DNA of 64,000 bases from Mesorhizobium sp. NZP2077. GTDB taxonomy: Bacteria > Pseudomonadota > Alphaproteobacteria > Rhizobiales > Rhizobiaceae. The notes beneath the pieces were generated by a model. That model was not told the origin of the DNA and did no database searches. It was given only the letters and a program-made list of their open reading frames with translations. The stretch is taken from contig NZ_CP051293.1 of NCBI RefSeq assembly GCF_013170805.1, forward strand, positions 6,268,001 to 6,332,000, given 5' to 3'. Made by a program: the position numbers and the translations under genes. Shown here in pieces: positions 26,276 through 35,435 of this stretch; within the stretch, counting starts at the first letter, position 1; every line of letters starts with the position of its first letter.

Positions 26276-26619
26276 TCCCGGTTCCGAGCCAGGTGCGGAT
26301 CTGGTTGGCGGTCGGCCGGACCGATATGCGTCGCGGAATGCAAGGCCTCGCTCTGCAGGTCCAGGAGACGTTGGGCCGGGATCCGCATGCCGGGGATCTT
26401 TATGTCTTCCGAGGCCGCAGCGGCAATCTGATCAAGATTATCTGGCATGATGGGCTCGGCATGTCGCTGTATGCAAAACGGCTCGAAAAGGGCCGGTTCC
26501 TATGGCCGTCGCCGGCGGACGGCACGGTTTCCATATCACCGGCGCAGCTCGCCTACATGCTCGACGGGATCGATTGGCGCAACCCGCGCCACACGTTCCG
26601 CCCCCAGCGCGCGGGCTGA
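26272..26619 (+). CDS. tnpB: IS66 accessory protein TnpB
   Basis: 115-aa IS66 Orf2/TnpB protein with the family signature VGRTDMRRGMQGLALQVQET, then DLYVFRGRSGNLIKIIWHDG and GRFLWP. Its biochemical role is undefined but it is required for transposition in characterised IS66 elements. Start overlaps tnpA. Confidence 0.9.
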   Translation: MIPVPSQVRIWLAVGRTDMRRGMQGLALQVQETLGRDPHAGDLYVFRGRSGNLIKIIWHDGLGMSLYAKRLEKGRFLWPSPADGTVSISPAQLAYMLDGIDWRNPRHTFRPQRAG

Positions 26620-26685
26620 GTTTTTCTTTGAGTTTGCGCCATTTTCCGCGAGTCAGCGGACGCGTTTTATGATTCACTCCAGGAC

Positions 26686-28362
26686 ATGGTTGCCACCGCC
26701 CTGGATGCTGTTCCGGACGATATCGGTGCGCTGAGAGCAGCGCTGACCGCGGCGCTGGCCAGAGCCGAAGACGAGACCGCGCGCGCTACGCTGATCGAGG
26801 CCGAACTGGCGGTCGCCAGGGCCAAGGCATCGGATGATGCGGCGCTGATCGCACATCAGGGTCTGACGATCCGCAAGTTGCAGCGGGCGCTGCATGGTCA
26901 GAGTTCTGAACGCTCAGCCCGCCTGCACGACCAGATGGAGCTCACCTTCGAGGAACTCGAGAGCACGGCGACGGAAGACGAGATCGCCGCCGAACAGGCG
27001 GCGGCCCGGACCACTGAGGTGGCACCTTATGTGCGCAAACGACCGGCGCGCCAGCCATTTCCAGAGCATCTGCCGCGCGAACGCGTGGTTGAGCCGGCGC
27101 CGACCGCTTGCCACTGCTGCGGCGGTCATCGGCTGCGCAGGCTGGGTGAGGATATCACCGAGACGCTGGAGGTGGTGCCGCGGCAATGGAAGGTGATCCA
27201 ACACGTGCGGGAGAAGTTCACCTGCCGCGACTGTGAGGCGATCAGCCAGGCACCGGCGCCGTTCCACGCCACCCCGCGCGGCTGGGCTGGCCCCGGCCTG
27301 CTGGCGATGATCCTGTTCGAGAAGTTCGGCCAGCATCAGCCGCTCAACCGCCAGGCTGAACGCTATGCCCGCGAAGGCGTGCCGCTCAGCCTGTCGACGC
27401 TCGCCGACCAGGTCGGCGCCGGCGCCGCGGTGCTGATGCCGCTGTTCAAGCGGCTCGAAGCCCATGTGCTGGCCGCTTCACGTCTGCACGGCGACGACAC
27501 GACGGTGCCGGTCCTGGCCAAGGGCAAGACCGATACCGGCCGATTATGGACCTATGTGCGCGATGACCGGCCGTTCGGCGGCGCCGATCCGCCGGCGGTG
27601 GTGTTCTACTATTCCCGCGATCGCCGAGGCGAACATCCCGAGGCGCATCTCGCCGGCTGGAGCGGCATTCTGCAGGCCGACGCCTATGGCGGTTATGGTG
27701 ATCTCTATGCGACGGGCCGTCAGCCGGCGCCTATTCTGGAAGCCAGCTGCTGGGCCCACAGCCGGCGCAAAGTGTTCGAGCTGGCCGATATCGAAGCGGC
27801 GGCGCGCAAGAAGGCGCACGGCGAGAAGCCCAACCTGGTCTATCCGCTAGCGGTTGAAGCCGTGAAGCGCATCGATGCCCTGTTCGATATCGAGCGCGCG
27901 ATCAACGGCCTGTCGCCAGGCCAACGCCACGCCGTGCGCAAAGAGCGGAGCGCGCCGCTGGTCACCGAGCTCGAGCGCTGGATGATCGAGACGCGCGACA
28001 AGCTCTCGCGCGGACACGATCTGACCAAGGCCTTCAACTACATGCTGCGTCGCTGGTCGTCCTTCACCCGGTTCCTCGACGATGGGCGGATTTGCCTATC
28101 CAACAATGCAGCCGAGCGAGCCCTGCGCGGCATCGCTCTCGGCAGAAAGTCCTGGCTGTTCTGCGGTTCCGATCGCGGCGGACAGCGCGCTGCCGTTCTC
28201 TACAGCCTGATCGTCAGCGCCAAGTTGAATGACGTCGACCCTCAGGCCTGGCTCGCCGATATCCTGGCGCGCATCGCAGCCCACCCAGCCCAGCGGATCG
28301 ATGATTTGCTGCCATGGAATTGGAGATCTGCAAAATTGCGGACCCAACCAGCGGCGGCCTGA
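26686..28362 (+). CDS. tnpC: IS66 transposase TnpC
   Basis: 558-aa DDE transposase. N-terminal coiled region (about 10-65, alanine/glutamate rich), zinc-binding CHCCGGHRLRRLG (about 142-154), then the DDE core with HGDDTTVPVLAKGK (Asp), GILQADAYGGYGDL (Asp) and CLSNNAAERALRGIALGRKS (Glu). C-terminal WLADILARIAAHP is the usual IS66 C-terminal domain. Full length for the family, no lesions seen. Confidence 0.92.
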   Translation: MVATALDAVPDDIGALRAALTAALARAEDETARATLIEAELAVARAKASDDAALIAHQGLTIRKLQRALHGQSSERSARLHDQMELTFEELESTATEDEIAAEQAAARTTEVAPYVRKRPARQPFPEHLPRERVVEPAPTACHCCGGHRLRRLGEDITETLEVVPRQWKVIQHVREKFTCRDCEAISQAPAPFHATPRGWAGPGLLAMILFEKFGQHQPLNRQAERYAREGVPLSLSTLADQVGAGAAVLMPLFKRLEAHVLAASRLHGDDTTVPVLAKGKTDTGRLWTYVRDDRPFGGADPPAVVFYYSRDRRGEHPEAHLAGWSGILQADAYGGYGDLYATGRQPAPILEASCWAHSRRKVFELADIEAAARKKAHGEKPNLVYPLAVEAVKRIDALFDIERAINGLSPGQRHAVRKERSAPLVTELERWMIETRDKLSRGHDLTKAFNYMLRRWSSFTRFLDDGRICLSNNAAERALRGIALGRKSWLFCGSDRGGQRAAVLYSLIVSAKLNDVDPQAWLADILARIAAHPAQRIDDLLPWNWRSAKLRTQPAAA

Positions 28363-28598
28363 TCATGCAGCGCAATAAGGTGCATCACGTCTACACCGTC
28401 GAACGTGTCGCCAGGGACCTCGGAGTCAGCGAAGCGCTCATCCAGGACCTGACCCTCGGTCTCGAGCCCGAGGACGGCGTCATCTGGGTGTACGGCGCCA
28501 ACGATGACGACGGGATCTTGGCCTTCACCGATGAAGGCATCGAGGAAGTCAAACTCCTCCTCGAAGAATATCATCGCGTCTCCCCATCGAAAGCTTGA
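28314..28598 (+). CDS. Small passenger ORF of the IS66 element
   Basis: 94-aa acidic protein, MELEICKIADPTSGGLIMQR at the start, then VYTVERVARDLGVSEALIQD and a C-terminal acidic tail. Its start lies inside the tnpC end (49-base overlap); an alternative start is the Met at 28365. Similar small ORFs accompany tnpC in rhizobial IS66 elements. Function unknown; possibly a DNA-binding or regulatory helper. Confidence 0.65.
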   Translation: MELEICKIADPTSGGLIMQRNKVHHVYTVERVARDLGVSEALIQDLTLGLEPEDGVIWVYGANDDDGILAFTDEGIEEVKLLLEEYHRVSPSKA

Positions 28599-28668
28599 CC
28601 CAGCACCACGGTGCTCAGGTGCTCAAGCCGCCGGATACGCACGTCTGCGGTCTTCACCGGACGGGTAC

Positions 28669-28763
28669 TCTACCCACGAAAAGAATATCGCGATGGTTAC
28701 GGTTTTTCCGTCTTGCAGGCGTTCGAGGCGGTAAGCTTCAAATGGATTCTCTTGGTCAGCCAA
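28669..28763 (-). pseudogene. N-terminal part of a small ORF split by IS66
   Basis: From TTG at 28763 (GGGGAG nine bases upstream) the frame reads ADQENPFEAYRLERLQDGKT then VTIAIFFS, and runs into the right target duplication. It continues in frame at 25826. Total product 70 aa when rejoined. Confidence 0.55.
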
Positions 28764-28943
28764 GGATAAACGCTCCCCTAAATTTAGGAGAATCTTATAT
28801 AATGATTAACTAAAGTACGGAACGTCCAATGGACATTGGCGGAACCAAAGCGGTTACGTCAGACCTTTGCGTATTGCACGCAAGACTTTGGTCGGTCCAG
28901 GGCGGAAGGTGATCAGTACCACATAGGGCCGCAGTTGATCTGG

Positions 28944-29189
28944 TCAATGCCGGTCGGCTTGAGCAGTGTGAAACGGCAGAACGTTGTTGACCTGGCGCCG
29001 CGTCGAGCGGCTCTCCATCTCCCGGTGGACGAGTAGGAGCATCACCATCTCCGCTGTTCCGGCAGGGGCTTTCGACGGCAAGCTCGTAAAAAGAGCGTTA
29101 AGTGTCAGATCATCCATTCTGATAATATGGCTTTTGATTGCGTCGATGTGGTCGCCAAGGACATAAAGCAGTTCGGCTGCCTTCTGCAT
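28944..29189 (-). CDS. Small protein of unknown function
   Basis: 81-aa product starting MQKAAELLYVLGDHIDAIKS, with HIIRMDDLTLNALFTSLPSK and a basic tail. ATG at 29189 is preceded by GGAGGA at a good distance, which supports translation; the longer frame starting five codons upstream is disfavoured. No signal peptide; amphipathic helices. I do not recognise the family. Confidence 0.5.
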   Translation of the reverse strand: MQKAAELLYVLGDHIDAIKSHIIRMDDLTLNALFTSLPSKAPAGTAEMVMLLLVHREMESRSTRRQVNNVLPFHTAQADRH

Positions 29190-29304
29190 GGTTCCTCCGC
29201 ACATTTCGACAGCGCCAAATCAGGCGCCGATGAACGGAATCAAAAAGATTCGCGACCTTGTTTCAATTAGACGAAAGGCTGGCTGGGCAGAAAGTAGGGC
29301 TCTC

Positions 29305-30000
29305 TCATCGGAATCTACCGGCGCAGAGAGCCGCGGATTTCTCGTAGTGACTTACCAAGGCTGAAACGGCGCGATCGGCGTCCCCGTCAAGAGCGGCCTC
29401 AGCAATAAGGCTGTGTTCCTCCAGGCAGTCGCGAGGTGATACCTCGTCTGACTTTGCCAATATCCTGTAACGGTACAGTTGGTCTGCGAGTTGATCGCTG
29501 AAGCGTATGAGCCAGTTGGAGCCACATCCTGCAATTAGTGCGCGGTGGAAAGCTCTGTGATGCTTCTCCCATTCAGGGTCACGTGATGATGGCTTTTCGA
29601 TTATCTGGCACGATGCGCGGGTCAGCCTATGCAGTGCCAGAACGACCTGCTCCTCCCACTGCACATTCCGCTTGGCAATCGACTGCCGCAGGCCCATCTC
29701 CTCGACCCAGCAACGCGTGCGTGTTAGTTCGTCAAGCTCGTTAGCACTTACAGGTTTTACAGAAAAGCCGCGCTGGTCTCGATGATCCAGCAACCCCTCG
29801 GTGGCAAGTCGGGTAAGAGCCTCTCTAACGGGCGAGGCTCCAGCCTCATAGTACTCAACCACCCATTCCACGCGCACCTTCGAACCGCTCTTCAGAACTC
29901 CATTCAATATATCGTCGCGAAGTTTTACGTAAACGGTGCTTGCAATGGTCTGCGAAGCTGAAAAATCGCTGCCACCTTCTTTTCCGTCTGCTATTCGCAT
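29305..30000 (-). CDS. GntR-family (FCD) transcriptional regulator
   Basis: A FadR-type regulator with an N-terminal winged helix (TVYVKLRDDILNGVLKSGSK, VVEYYEAGASPVREALTRLA, GLLDHRDQRGFSVKPVS) and a helical FCD ligand domain with metal-binding-type residues (HHRAFHRALIAG, LEEHSLIAEAALDGD). The frame is open to an ATG at 30033, but that start touches the inverted repeat at 30034; the inner ATG at 30000 (231 aa) leaves a usual 5' region. No catabolic gene is adjacent, so its target is probably its own promoter or a gene elsewhere. Confidence 0.8.
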   Translation of the reverse strand: MRIADGKEGGSDFSASQTIASTVYVKLRDDILNGVLKSGSKVRVEWVVEYYEAGASPVREALTRLATEGLLDHRDQRGFSVKPVSANELDELTRTRCWVEEMGLRQSIAKRNVQWEEQVVLALHRLTRASCQIIEKPSSRDPEWEKHHRAFHRALIAGCGSNWLIRFSDQLADQLYRYRILAKSDEVSPRDCLEEHSLIAEAALDGDADRAVSALVSHYEKSAALCAGRFR

Positions 30001-30033
30001 GAATGATTTTCCAACAAGAAAACCGACCTTCAT

Positions 30034-30094
30034 CTAAGTATTATGACGGGAAAATAAGGATATGTACTTTTTCTTCTATTGTCAATATACTTAG
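30034..30094. promoter_or_regulatory. AT-rich inverted repeat upstream of GntR gene
   Basis: CTAAGTATTATGAC (30034-30047) and GTCAATATACTTAG (30081-30094) are inverted copies matching at 12 of 14 positions. They lie immediately upstream of the GntR gene in an AT-rich stretch unlike the surrounding DNA, and are candidate autoregulatory sites. Confidence 0.5.
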
Positions 30095-30360
30095 TTTTAC
30101 TGGCGTAGCGGCAAGAAAATGGCCAGCGCTCGGGTCAGCTTTGCGGAAAGGGAACCCGGCACCGGCCATTGCGGGATAGCTCTTTGGGATCATCCCCGCG
30201 TTCTAAAGGTACCTTTATATTAGCTTTCTCTCAACTAAGACTTACGTCCTGTCTTGGACGCTATCGCGCAGCTTGAACCCGCGCTTGCAGACTATGCTGA
30301 GGGTCAGAGGCAACTTCTGAAGCTTGATCATCTCGTTCCCCTCGCCACACCCAGAGCCTT

Positions 30361-30740
30361 TCACGTTTTGACGGAAGCGTATCCGGCGTTTTCGAAGTAG
30401 TTCTTGGATTCGGCTGCCTCGATGGTTTCGACGAGGTGACCGATGTGACGCTAAGTGTCCTCGACGGTTCGCTTCTGAGCTTGTCGCATCCAGTGTTTGA
30501 TCTTCGCAAAGGCGTGCTCGATCGGATTGAGGTCCGGAGAGTAGGGTGGCAGGTACCAAAGCCTGGCGCCGGCAGCCTTGATCATCTGCCTGATGGCTGC
30601 CGACTTATGACTTCCCAGAATATCCATGACGACAACGTCGCCGGGCTTTGACCTGGCTACCGGAGCCTTTTCCTTGGCGCTGTCGATGCTGACTAGTGTT
30701 GGGTTCTGATCCAAAATCGACGACCAGAAATCAACTTTCA
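30361..30740 (-). pseudogene. IS630-family transposase remnant
   Basis: The reverse strand reads KPGDVVVMDILGSHKSAAIR, then WYLPPYSPDLNPIEHAFAKI and KRTVEDT, followed by an in-frame TAG (TGG in intact relatives) and RHIGHLVETIEAAESKNYFE then NAGYASVKT. This is the C-terminal catalytic half of an IS630-type DDE transposase with a premature stop; the N-terminal half is missing or scrambled. It touches the 3' end of the aldolase gene (30738), so the element may have replaced sequence there. Confidence 0.75.
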
Positions 30741-31637
30741 AGAGACGACTAGGTTTGCCAGGTCCAAAATCGTCCGTCGAATTATCTCTTCCACCTTCGA
30801 TCGTTCCTCGCCGGTGATCGGGTAACGTGGCCTTCGGACATGCTCTGGAGCGCCATAGGCCAAGTGTTCGGCAAGCTTGATGTACTGAACCAGCTTGACG
30901 TCGGTGTCGAGATGGAAGGCCGGCGTCATCAACCTATACAGCGGCAATGCGGCCTTGAAGTTTCCAGCCCTGGCTTCGTTGAACAGCGCGACGCACTCCG
31001 CCGGCCATGCATTGGTCATGCCGGACACCCAGCCGACGACGCCCAGCGCTAGGCTTTCAAGGATAAGATCATCAACGCCGCAGAAGATGTCGAAGCGGTC
31101 GCCAAAGGCATTGAACAGGTCGGTCACACGCCGGATGTCGCCGGTCTCCTCCTTGATGGCGACGATGCCGGGCACGTCGACCAGTTCCTTCAGGGTTTCG
31201 ACATCGACATCCACCTTGTAGGCGATCGGGTTGTTGTAAATCATCACTGGCAGGTCGCTCGCCTCCGCAACGGCCTTGTACCAGGCCACCGTTTCACGGC
31301 GGTCCGTACGGTAGGCAAGACTTGGAAAGACCATAAGGCCTTGCGCGCCAAGCTTCTGATAGTTGCGTGCTGCGGCGATGGCATTGTCGGTCGACAGTTC
31401 GGCCAGACCTGACAGAAGCGGCACCCTGCCCGCGACAACCTCGCTGGCCGCCGTGACGACGTCGTCGCGCTCTTGCTGGGTCAACGCGGCGTTTTCACCT
31501 AGCATCGGCAGGACGATGACGCCCGAGACGCCGTTCTTTATAAGGCGATCAATGCTTACCTGCGTGGCCGGCAGATCGATTGATCCCGATGCCTGCATCT
31601 TTGTGGTGGCTGCGGGGAAAACGCCGGTCCAGGACAT
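30738..31637 (-). CDS. DapA/NanA-family (beta/alpha)8 aldolase or dehydratase
   Basis: 299-aa enzyme of the dihydrodipicolinate synthase/N-acetylneuraminate lyase superfamily. Seen: GVIVLPMLGENAALTQQERD (substrate loop, replacing the usual GTTGE with MLGEN), LPVMIYNNPIAYKVD (catalytic Tyr) and IVAIKEETGDIRR (Schiff-base Lys). It would cleave or dehydrate a 2-oxo acid via an imine with pyruvate-type substrates. ATG at 31637 follows GAGGAG. It is last in the row UxaA, tautomerase, HyuA, HyuB, aldolase. An IS630 remnant begins at its stop codon. Confidence 0.8.
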   Translation of the reverse strand: MSWTGVFPAATTKMQASGSIDLPATQVSIDRLIKNGVSGVIVLPMLGENAALTQQERDDVVTAASEVVAGRVPLLSGLAELSTDNAIAAARNYQKLGAQGLMVFPSLAYRTDRRETVAWYKAVAEASDLPVMIYNNPIAYKVDVDVETLKELVDVPGIVAIKEETGDIRRVTDLFNAFGDRFDIFCGVDDLILESLALGVVGWVSGMTNAWPAECVALFNEARAGNFKAALPLYRLMTPAFHLDTDVKLVQYIKLAEHLAYGAPEHVRRPRYPITGEERSKVEEIIRRTILDLANLVVS

Positions 31638-31697
31638 GTCATGATCTCCTCTTGTTCGCGGACACCTTATCCGCATCGTTGAAATCGAATCGTTAGC

Positions 31698-33353
31698 TCA
31701 TCGGTCGCCGTAATCGGCGGCCACGCTTGCGGCAGTGACTTTTTCGTTGCGCAGGTCCGCGGCGATCGCTTGGGGATCTCGCCGTGATGGATCGCCCCAG
31801 CCGCCGCCGCCGGCCTGTTCGTGGCGGATCACCGTGTCCTTGACGATCTCCAGTGTCACCTTCGCCGGTAGTACGTGCCAATCGTCGCCTTGCCTGATCA
31901 GGTTCCTCGAACTTGCAGCCGGCTGGCCACCGAACAGGCCATAGGGCGGATGCTCATGCCGATCGGCACGCAATTGTAGGATCGCGGTGTCAGCCAGCAG
32001 TCGGTATTGCCTGTTCAGTCCAAGTCCGCCGCGGTACTGGCCGGCGCCGCCGGAATCCACGCGCAGGGAATATTCCTCCATCACCAGGGGATAGCGCGCT
32101 TCGATGGTCTCTATGGGCAGGTTGGACATGTTCTGGCTTGGGTTGGTTATGCCCTCGATGCCGTCCTTGTCGGACCGGCCGCCCCAGGCGCCATTGATCA
32201 TGTCGACGAAGACGAACGGTTTGTTCCATGGCCCGCTATAACCACCGATGGCGACCACCGTGTTGCCGCCCTCGCCCGCTGCCATCAACCGCTTCGGTGC
32301 GATTTGCGCCAGCGCTCCCATGACCGTGTCGACGACGCGGTAGCCGGTCAGGGCCCGCGCCGCGACTGGGGCCGGCATCTTCGGATTGAGGATCGAACCC
32401 TCCGGCGCCGTCACCGTGATGCAGCGATAGACGCCGGCATTGTTGGGCACTTCATGGTCGAGCGCACAGCGTATGCTGAGATAGGTCGAGGATTTGACGA
32501 AGGAGAGCGTCGCATTGATCGCGCCTTTCACCTGCGGCGAGGAGCCGGTAAAATCGACGAAGAGATGGTCGCCCTTCACGCTGATCCGGCACACGATCGG
32601 GATCGCCGCCGGCGAAAAGCCGTCGCCATCGATGTAGTCGGTGAACGTATAATCACCGTCCGGCCAGCCGGAGATCGCTTTGCGGGTCAGTTCTTCACCA
32701 TAGTCAAGCAGGCGGTCGAAATAGGCTTCCAGCTCGTCGCCATGGCGCTCCAAAAGCCGCTGCATCTCGCGCTCGCCGATGTTGCAAGTGGCGTATTGCG
32801 CGTCGAGGTCGCCGAGCACGAGCTCCGGCAGCCGGACGTTCTTCTCGATGATCTTCAGCAGCGTTTTGTTGGCGATACCGCGATCATAGAGTTTCATCGG
32901 CGCGATGCGGAGGCCTTCCTGGAAGATCTCGGTCGAGTCCGAAGCATTCGACCCTGGCACGCGCCCGCCGACGTCGCAGTGGTGGGCGATGACCACGGAA
33001 AAGCCGAGCAGTCGTTCATCGGAAAAGATGGGTTTGAACATGAAGATGTCGGGCAGATGCATGCCGCCGTCATAAGGGTCGTTGAGCACGATAACGTCAC
33101 CGGGGAACAGGTCGTCCCGGAACCGTTCGATGACAACCTCCATCGCGTCGGGCACGGCACCGAGATGCAGCGCTACCGTCTTGGCCTGGCTGAGGATGCG
33201 TCCCTTGGCATCGCAGATCGTTACGGAATAATCGAGCACATCGCGCACGATCGGCGAACGCGCCGTGCGCATCACGGCATAGGCCATGTCGTCGACGATG
33301 GTGTCGAGCCCCGACTTGATGACGGCGAAGGTGATGGGATCGGTGACGCTCAC
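31698..33353 (-). CDS. Hydantoinase B / 5-oxoprolinase beta-type subunit
   Basis: 551-aa HyuB-family subunit. Motifs: AVIKSGLDTIVDDMAYAVMR, LHLGAVPDAMEV, VLNDPYDGGMHLPDIFMFKP, HHCDVGGRVPGSNASDSTEI and RHEQAGGGGWGDPSRRDP at the C-terminus. With HyuA it hydrolyses cyclic amides (5-oxoproline, N-methylhydantoin) in an ATP-dependent way, or carboxylates acetone-like ketones in related enzymes. GTG start overlaps the HyuA stop (GTGA at 33350-33353). Confidence 0.85.
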   Translation of the reverse strand: MSVTDPITFAVIKSGLDTIVDDMAYAVMRTARSPIVRDVLDYSVTICDAKGRILSQAKTVALHLGAVPDAMEVVIERFRDDLFPGDVIVLNDPYDGGMHLPDIFMFKPIFSDERLLGFSVVIAHHCDVGGRVPGSNASDSTEIFQEGLRIAPMKLYDRGIANKTLLKIIEKNVRLPELVLGDLDAQYATCNIGEREMQRLLERHGDELEAYFDRLLDYGEELTRKAISGWPDGDYTFTDYIDGDGFSPAAIPIVCRISVKGDHLFVDFTGSSPQVKGAINATLSFVKSSTYLSIRCALDHEVPNNAGVYRCITVTAPEGSILNPKMPAPVAARALTGYRVVDTVMGALAQIAPKRLMAAGEGGNTVVAIGGYSGPWNKPFVFVDMINGAWGGRSDKDGIEGITNPSQNMSNLPIETIEARYPLVMEEYSLRVDSGGAGQYRGGLGLNRQYRLLADTAILQLRADRHEHPPYGLFGGQPAASSRNLIRQGDDWHVLPAKVTLEIVKDTVIRHEQAGGGGWGDPSRRDPQAIAADLRNEKVTAASVAADYGDR

Positions 33354-35428
33354 GAGGCGCCCTCCAGCGTCGCGATGAGACTGCCGGTCGCGTCAGGCTC
33401 GACCCGCGCGCCCGGTGGAATGACAATGGTGGTGTCAGCGCCCTCGATGATCGCCGGGCCGACAAGCGTGGCCGCCACTGATTCACGCCTGATAATCGGG
33501 GTATCCGTTGTGACAGTGCGCTCGAAATACACCAACCGCTTCTCTTCGCCCGCCGTTGATTGCGTCCTCGGAATTTTCAAGACCGTGAAGTCGAGATGGT
33601 CGGAGACACGAGCCTCGGCGCGCAACCTCAACGCCACGGCTTCGATCGCATCAGTTGGCTCATAGCCGTAGGTATCGCGGTACACCGCGATGAAGGCCGT
33701 TCGCAACGAAGCGGCGTCGAAAGCGCCGGAAAACGGGATGGAAAGGGATGCGTCCTGCCCGTCGAGCCGCAGATCGACCTGCTCGGAGATGCTCACTGTC
33801 GCGGCAGCATATCCTTGCGCGGCCAGCGCCGCTGTAGCGGCAAGGCGCATCTCATGCCTGAGCGCGTCGACCCGCCACTGGTCAAGGCGATCAAGCCTTG
33901 CCTGCGCAGACCGCAACTCATGATGTTCAACGCTGCCGGCCAGCATGCCCATGGCTGTGAAAACGCCCGGTGCCGGTGGAAAGACCACGCGCGCAATGCC
34001 GAGTGTCCTTGCCAGGTCGCAGGCGTGCACCGGCCCCGAGCCGCCGAAGGCGAGCAACGTCAGCTCGCGCGGGTCGAGGCCGCGCTCGACAGTGACCGCG
34101 CGGATGGCGCGCACCATGTTGGCGTTGGCGATCTCGCGGACACCAAAGGCAGCAGCCTCTATGGAAAGGCCGAGCGGACGACCGAGGGTCTCGCCGATCA
34201 CCGCGCGCGCAGCTTCGACATCGAGTTTCAATGATCCGCCGGCCAGTTGGGGCGGCAAGTAGCCGAGCACGACATTGGCGTCGGTCACCGTTGGCCGTGA
34301 ACCGCCATGCGAGTAACAAACGGGACCCGGTGCTGCGCCTGCCGAAAGCGGCCCAACTGTCAGCAGGCCAGCGGCGTCGATCGCAGCGATCGAGCCGGCG
34401 CCGTTGCCGACTTCCGCCACATCCACAGTCGGCACCCGCATCATGTATCCGCCCGCCTTGATGAAGCGCGACGGCACCGACATGCCGGCACGAAATTCAT
34501 ACTCATGCGTGCGGCTGAGCACGCCGCGATGGACAAGGGCGGCCGACGCCGTCGTTCCGCCCATGTCGAAGGCAACCAGGTTCGGTTCTCCGAGGACGGC
34601 GGCAAGACGTTCGGCGCCCACGGCACCGGAGGAGCGTCCAGACGATATGAAGAACACTGGCCTGCGCTGAGCGGTCGCCGAGGCCGAGAGCCCACCATTG
34701 GAATTGCCTATCAGCAACGGAGCCTTCACGCCGGCGGCGCGCAGTCTGCTTTCCAGGCGCGCGAGATAGAAGCGCAGCGCCGGCAGCACATAGGCGTTGA
34801 CGACAGCCGTCGAGGTCCGCTCATATTCACCGGCTTCCGGCAGGACATCGACGGACACTGTGACCGCGATCTCGGGAAAAGCCCGCGAAAACATGCGCGC
34901 TGCCGCGCGTTCGTTGTCGGGGTTCGTGTAGGAATTGAGAAAACAGATAGCGACAGACTCGATGCCTTCGTCACGAAAAAACGCACCCGCCGCCAGGATG
35001 CCGTTGGTGTCCACTCGTATGCTTATTGAGCCGTCGGCATGGGTGCGTTCCGCCACCTCAAGCCGGTAACGCCTGGCAACCAGCGGCTCCGGCTTGTCCC
35101 AGGTCAGGTCGAACATGCCTGGCGTGCGCAGCCGGCCGATCTCGAGCACGTCGCGGAACCCCTTGGTTGTGATCAGCCCAGTGCGCGCGCCAAGCTTCTG
35201 CAGCAGCGTGTTCGAACCGACCGTGGTGCCGTGCAATACTTCGGTGAGTGCGGACGTTGGCATGCCGGCGGTGTCAAGAAGTTCGGCCATGCCCGAGATC
35301 ACAGCATCCTCGGGCGCCAAAGGCGTCGAGCTGACCTTTGCAGAAAAGGTCAAGCCATTGTTTGCAAGCAGCACGAGATCGGTGAAGGTGCCGCCGATGT
35401 CGACGCTGAGGCGTCCGGTCAGGGGCAT
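33350..35428 (-). CDS. Hydantoinase A / 5-oxoprolinase alpha-type subunit
   Basis: 692-aa HyuA-family ATP-dependent subunit. N-terminal hydantoinase/actin-like fold: LSVDIGGTFTDLVLLANNGL (phosphate loop), EVLHGTTVGSNTLLQKLGAR; the middle has LVAFDMGGTTASAALV and GNGAGSIAAIDAAG; the C-terminal part has LLAFGGSGPVHACDLARTLG. The ATG at 35428 begins 7 bases after the tautomerase stop; a TTG at 35452 would overlap that gene and is less likely. It partners with HyuB. Confidence 0.85.
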   Translation of the reverse strand: MPLTGRLSVDIGGTFTDLVLLANNGLTFSAKVSSTPLAPEDAVISGMAELLDTAGMPTSALTEVLHGTTVGSNTLLQKLGARTGLITTKGFRDVLEIGRLRTPGMFDLTWDKPEPLVARRYRLEVAERTHADGSISIRVDTNGILAAGAFFRDEGIESVAICFLNSYTNPDNERAAARMFSRAFPEIAVTVSVDVLPEAGEYERTSTAVVNAYVLPALRFYLARLESRLRAAGVKAPLLIGNSNGGLSASATAQRRPVFFISSGRSSGAVGAERLAAVLGEPNLVAFDMGGTTASAALVHRGVLSRTHEYEFRAGMSVPSRFIKAGGYMMRVPTVDVAEVGNGAGSIAAIDAAGLLTVGPLSAGAAPGPVCYSHGGSRPTVTDANVVLGYLPPQLAGGSLKLDVEAARAVIGETLGRPLGLSIEAAAFGVREIANANMVRAIRAVTVERGLDPRELTLLAFGGSGPVHACDLARTLGIARVVFPPAPGVFTAMGMLAGSVEHHELRSAQARLDRLDQWRVDALRHEMRLAATAALAAQGYAAATVSISEQVDLRLDGQDASLSIPFSGAFDAASLRTAFIAVYRDTYGYEPTDAIEAVALRLRAEARVSDHLDFTVLKIPRTQSTAGEEKRLVYFERTVTTDTPIIRRESVAATLVGPAIIEGADTTIVIPPGARVEPDATGSLIATLEGAS

Positions 35429-35435
35429 CGGTCGG

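Larger units (their letters stand above)
25827..28668 (+). mobile_element. Complete IS66-family element
   Basis: 2842-bp element with imperfect inverted ends: left GTACGCCTCCGGCGAAGGCC (25827-25846), right end reverse complement GTACCCGTCCGGTGAAGACC (28649-28668). It is flanked by the 8-bp duplication TCTACCCA (25819-25826 and 28669-28676), the length expected for IS66. It carries tnpA, tnpB, tnpC and one extra ORF, all on the plus strand. Intact genes and a perfect duplication indicate a fairly recent insertion. Confidence 0.92.

Noticed and set aside
32007..33665. 552-codon plus-strand frame opposite HyuB
   Set aside because: Antisense shadow of a clear hydantoinase B gene; Asp/His/Arg-rich without motif.
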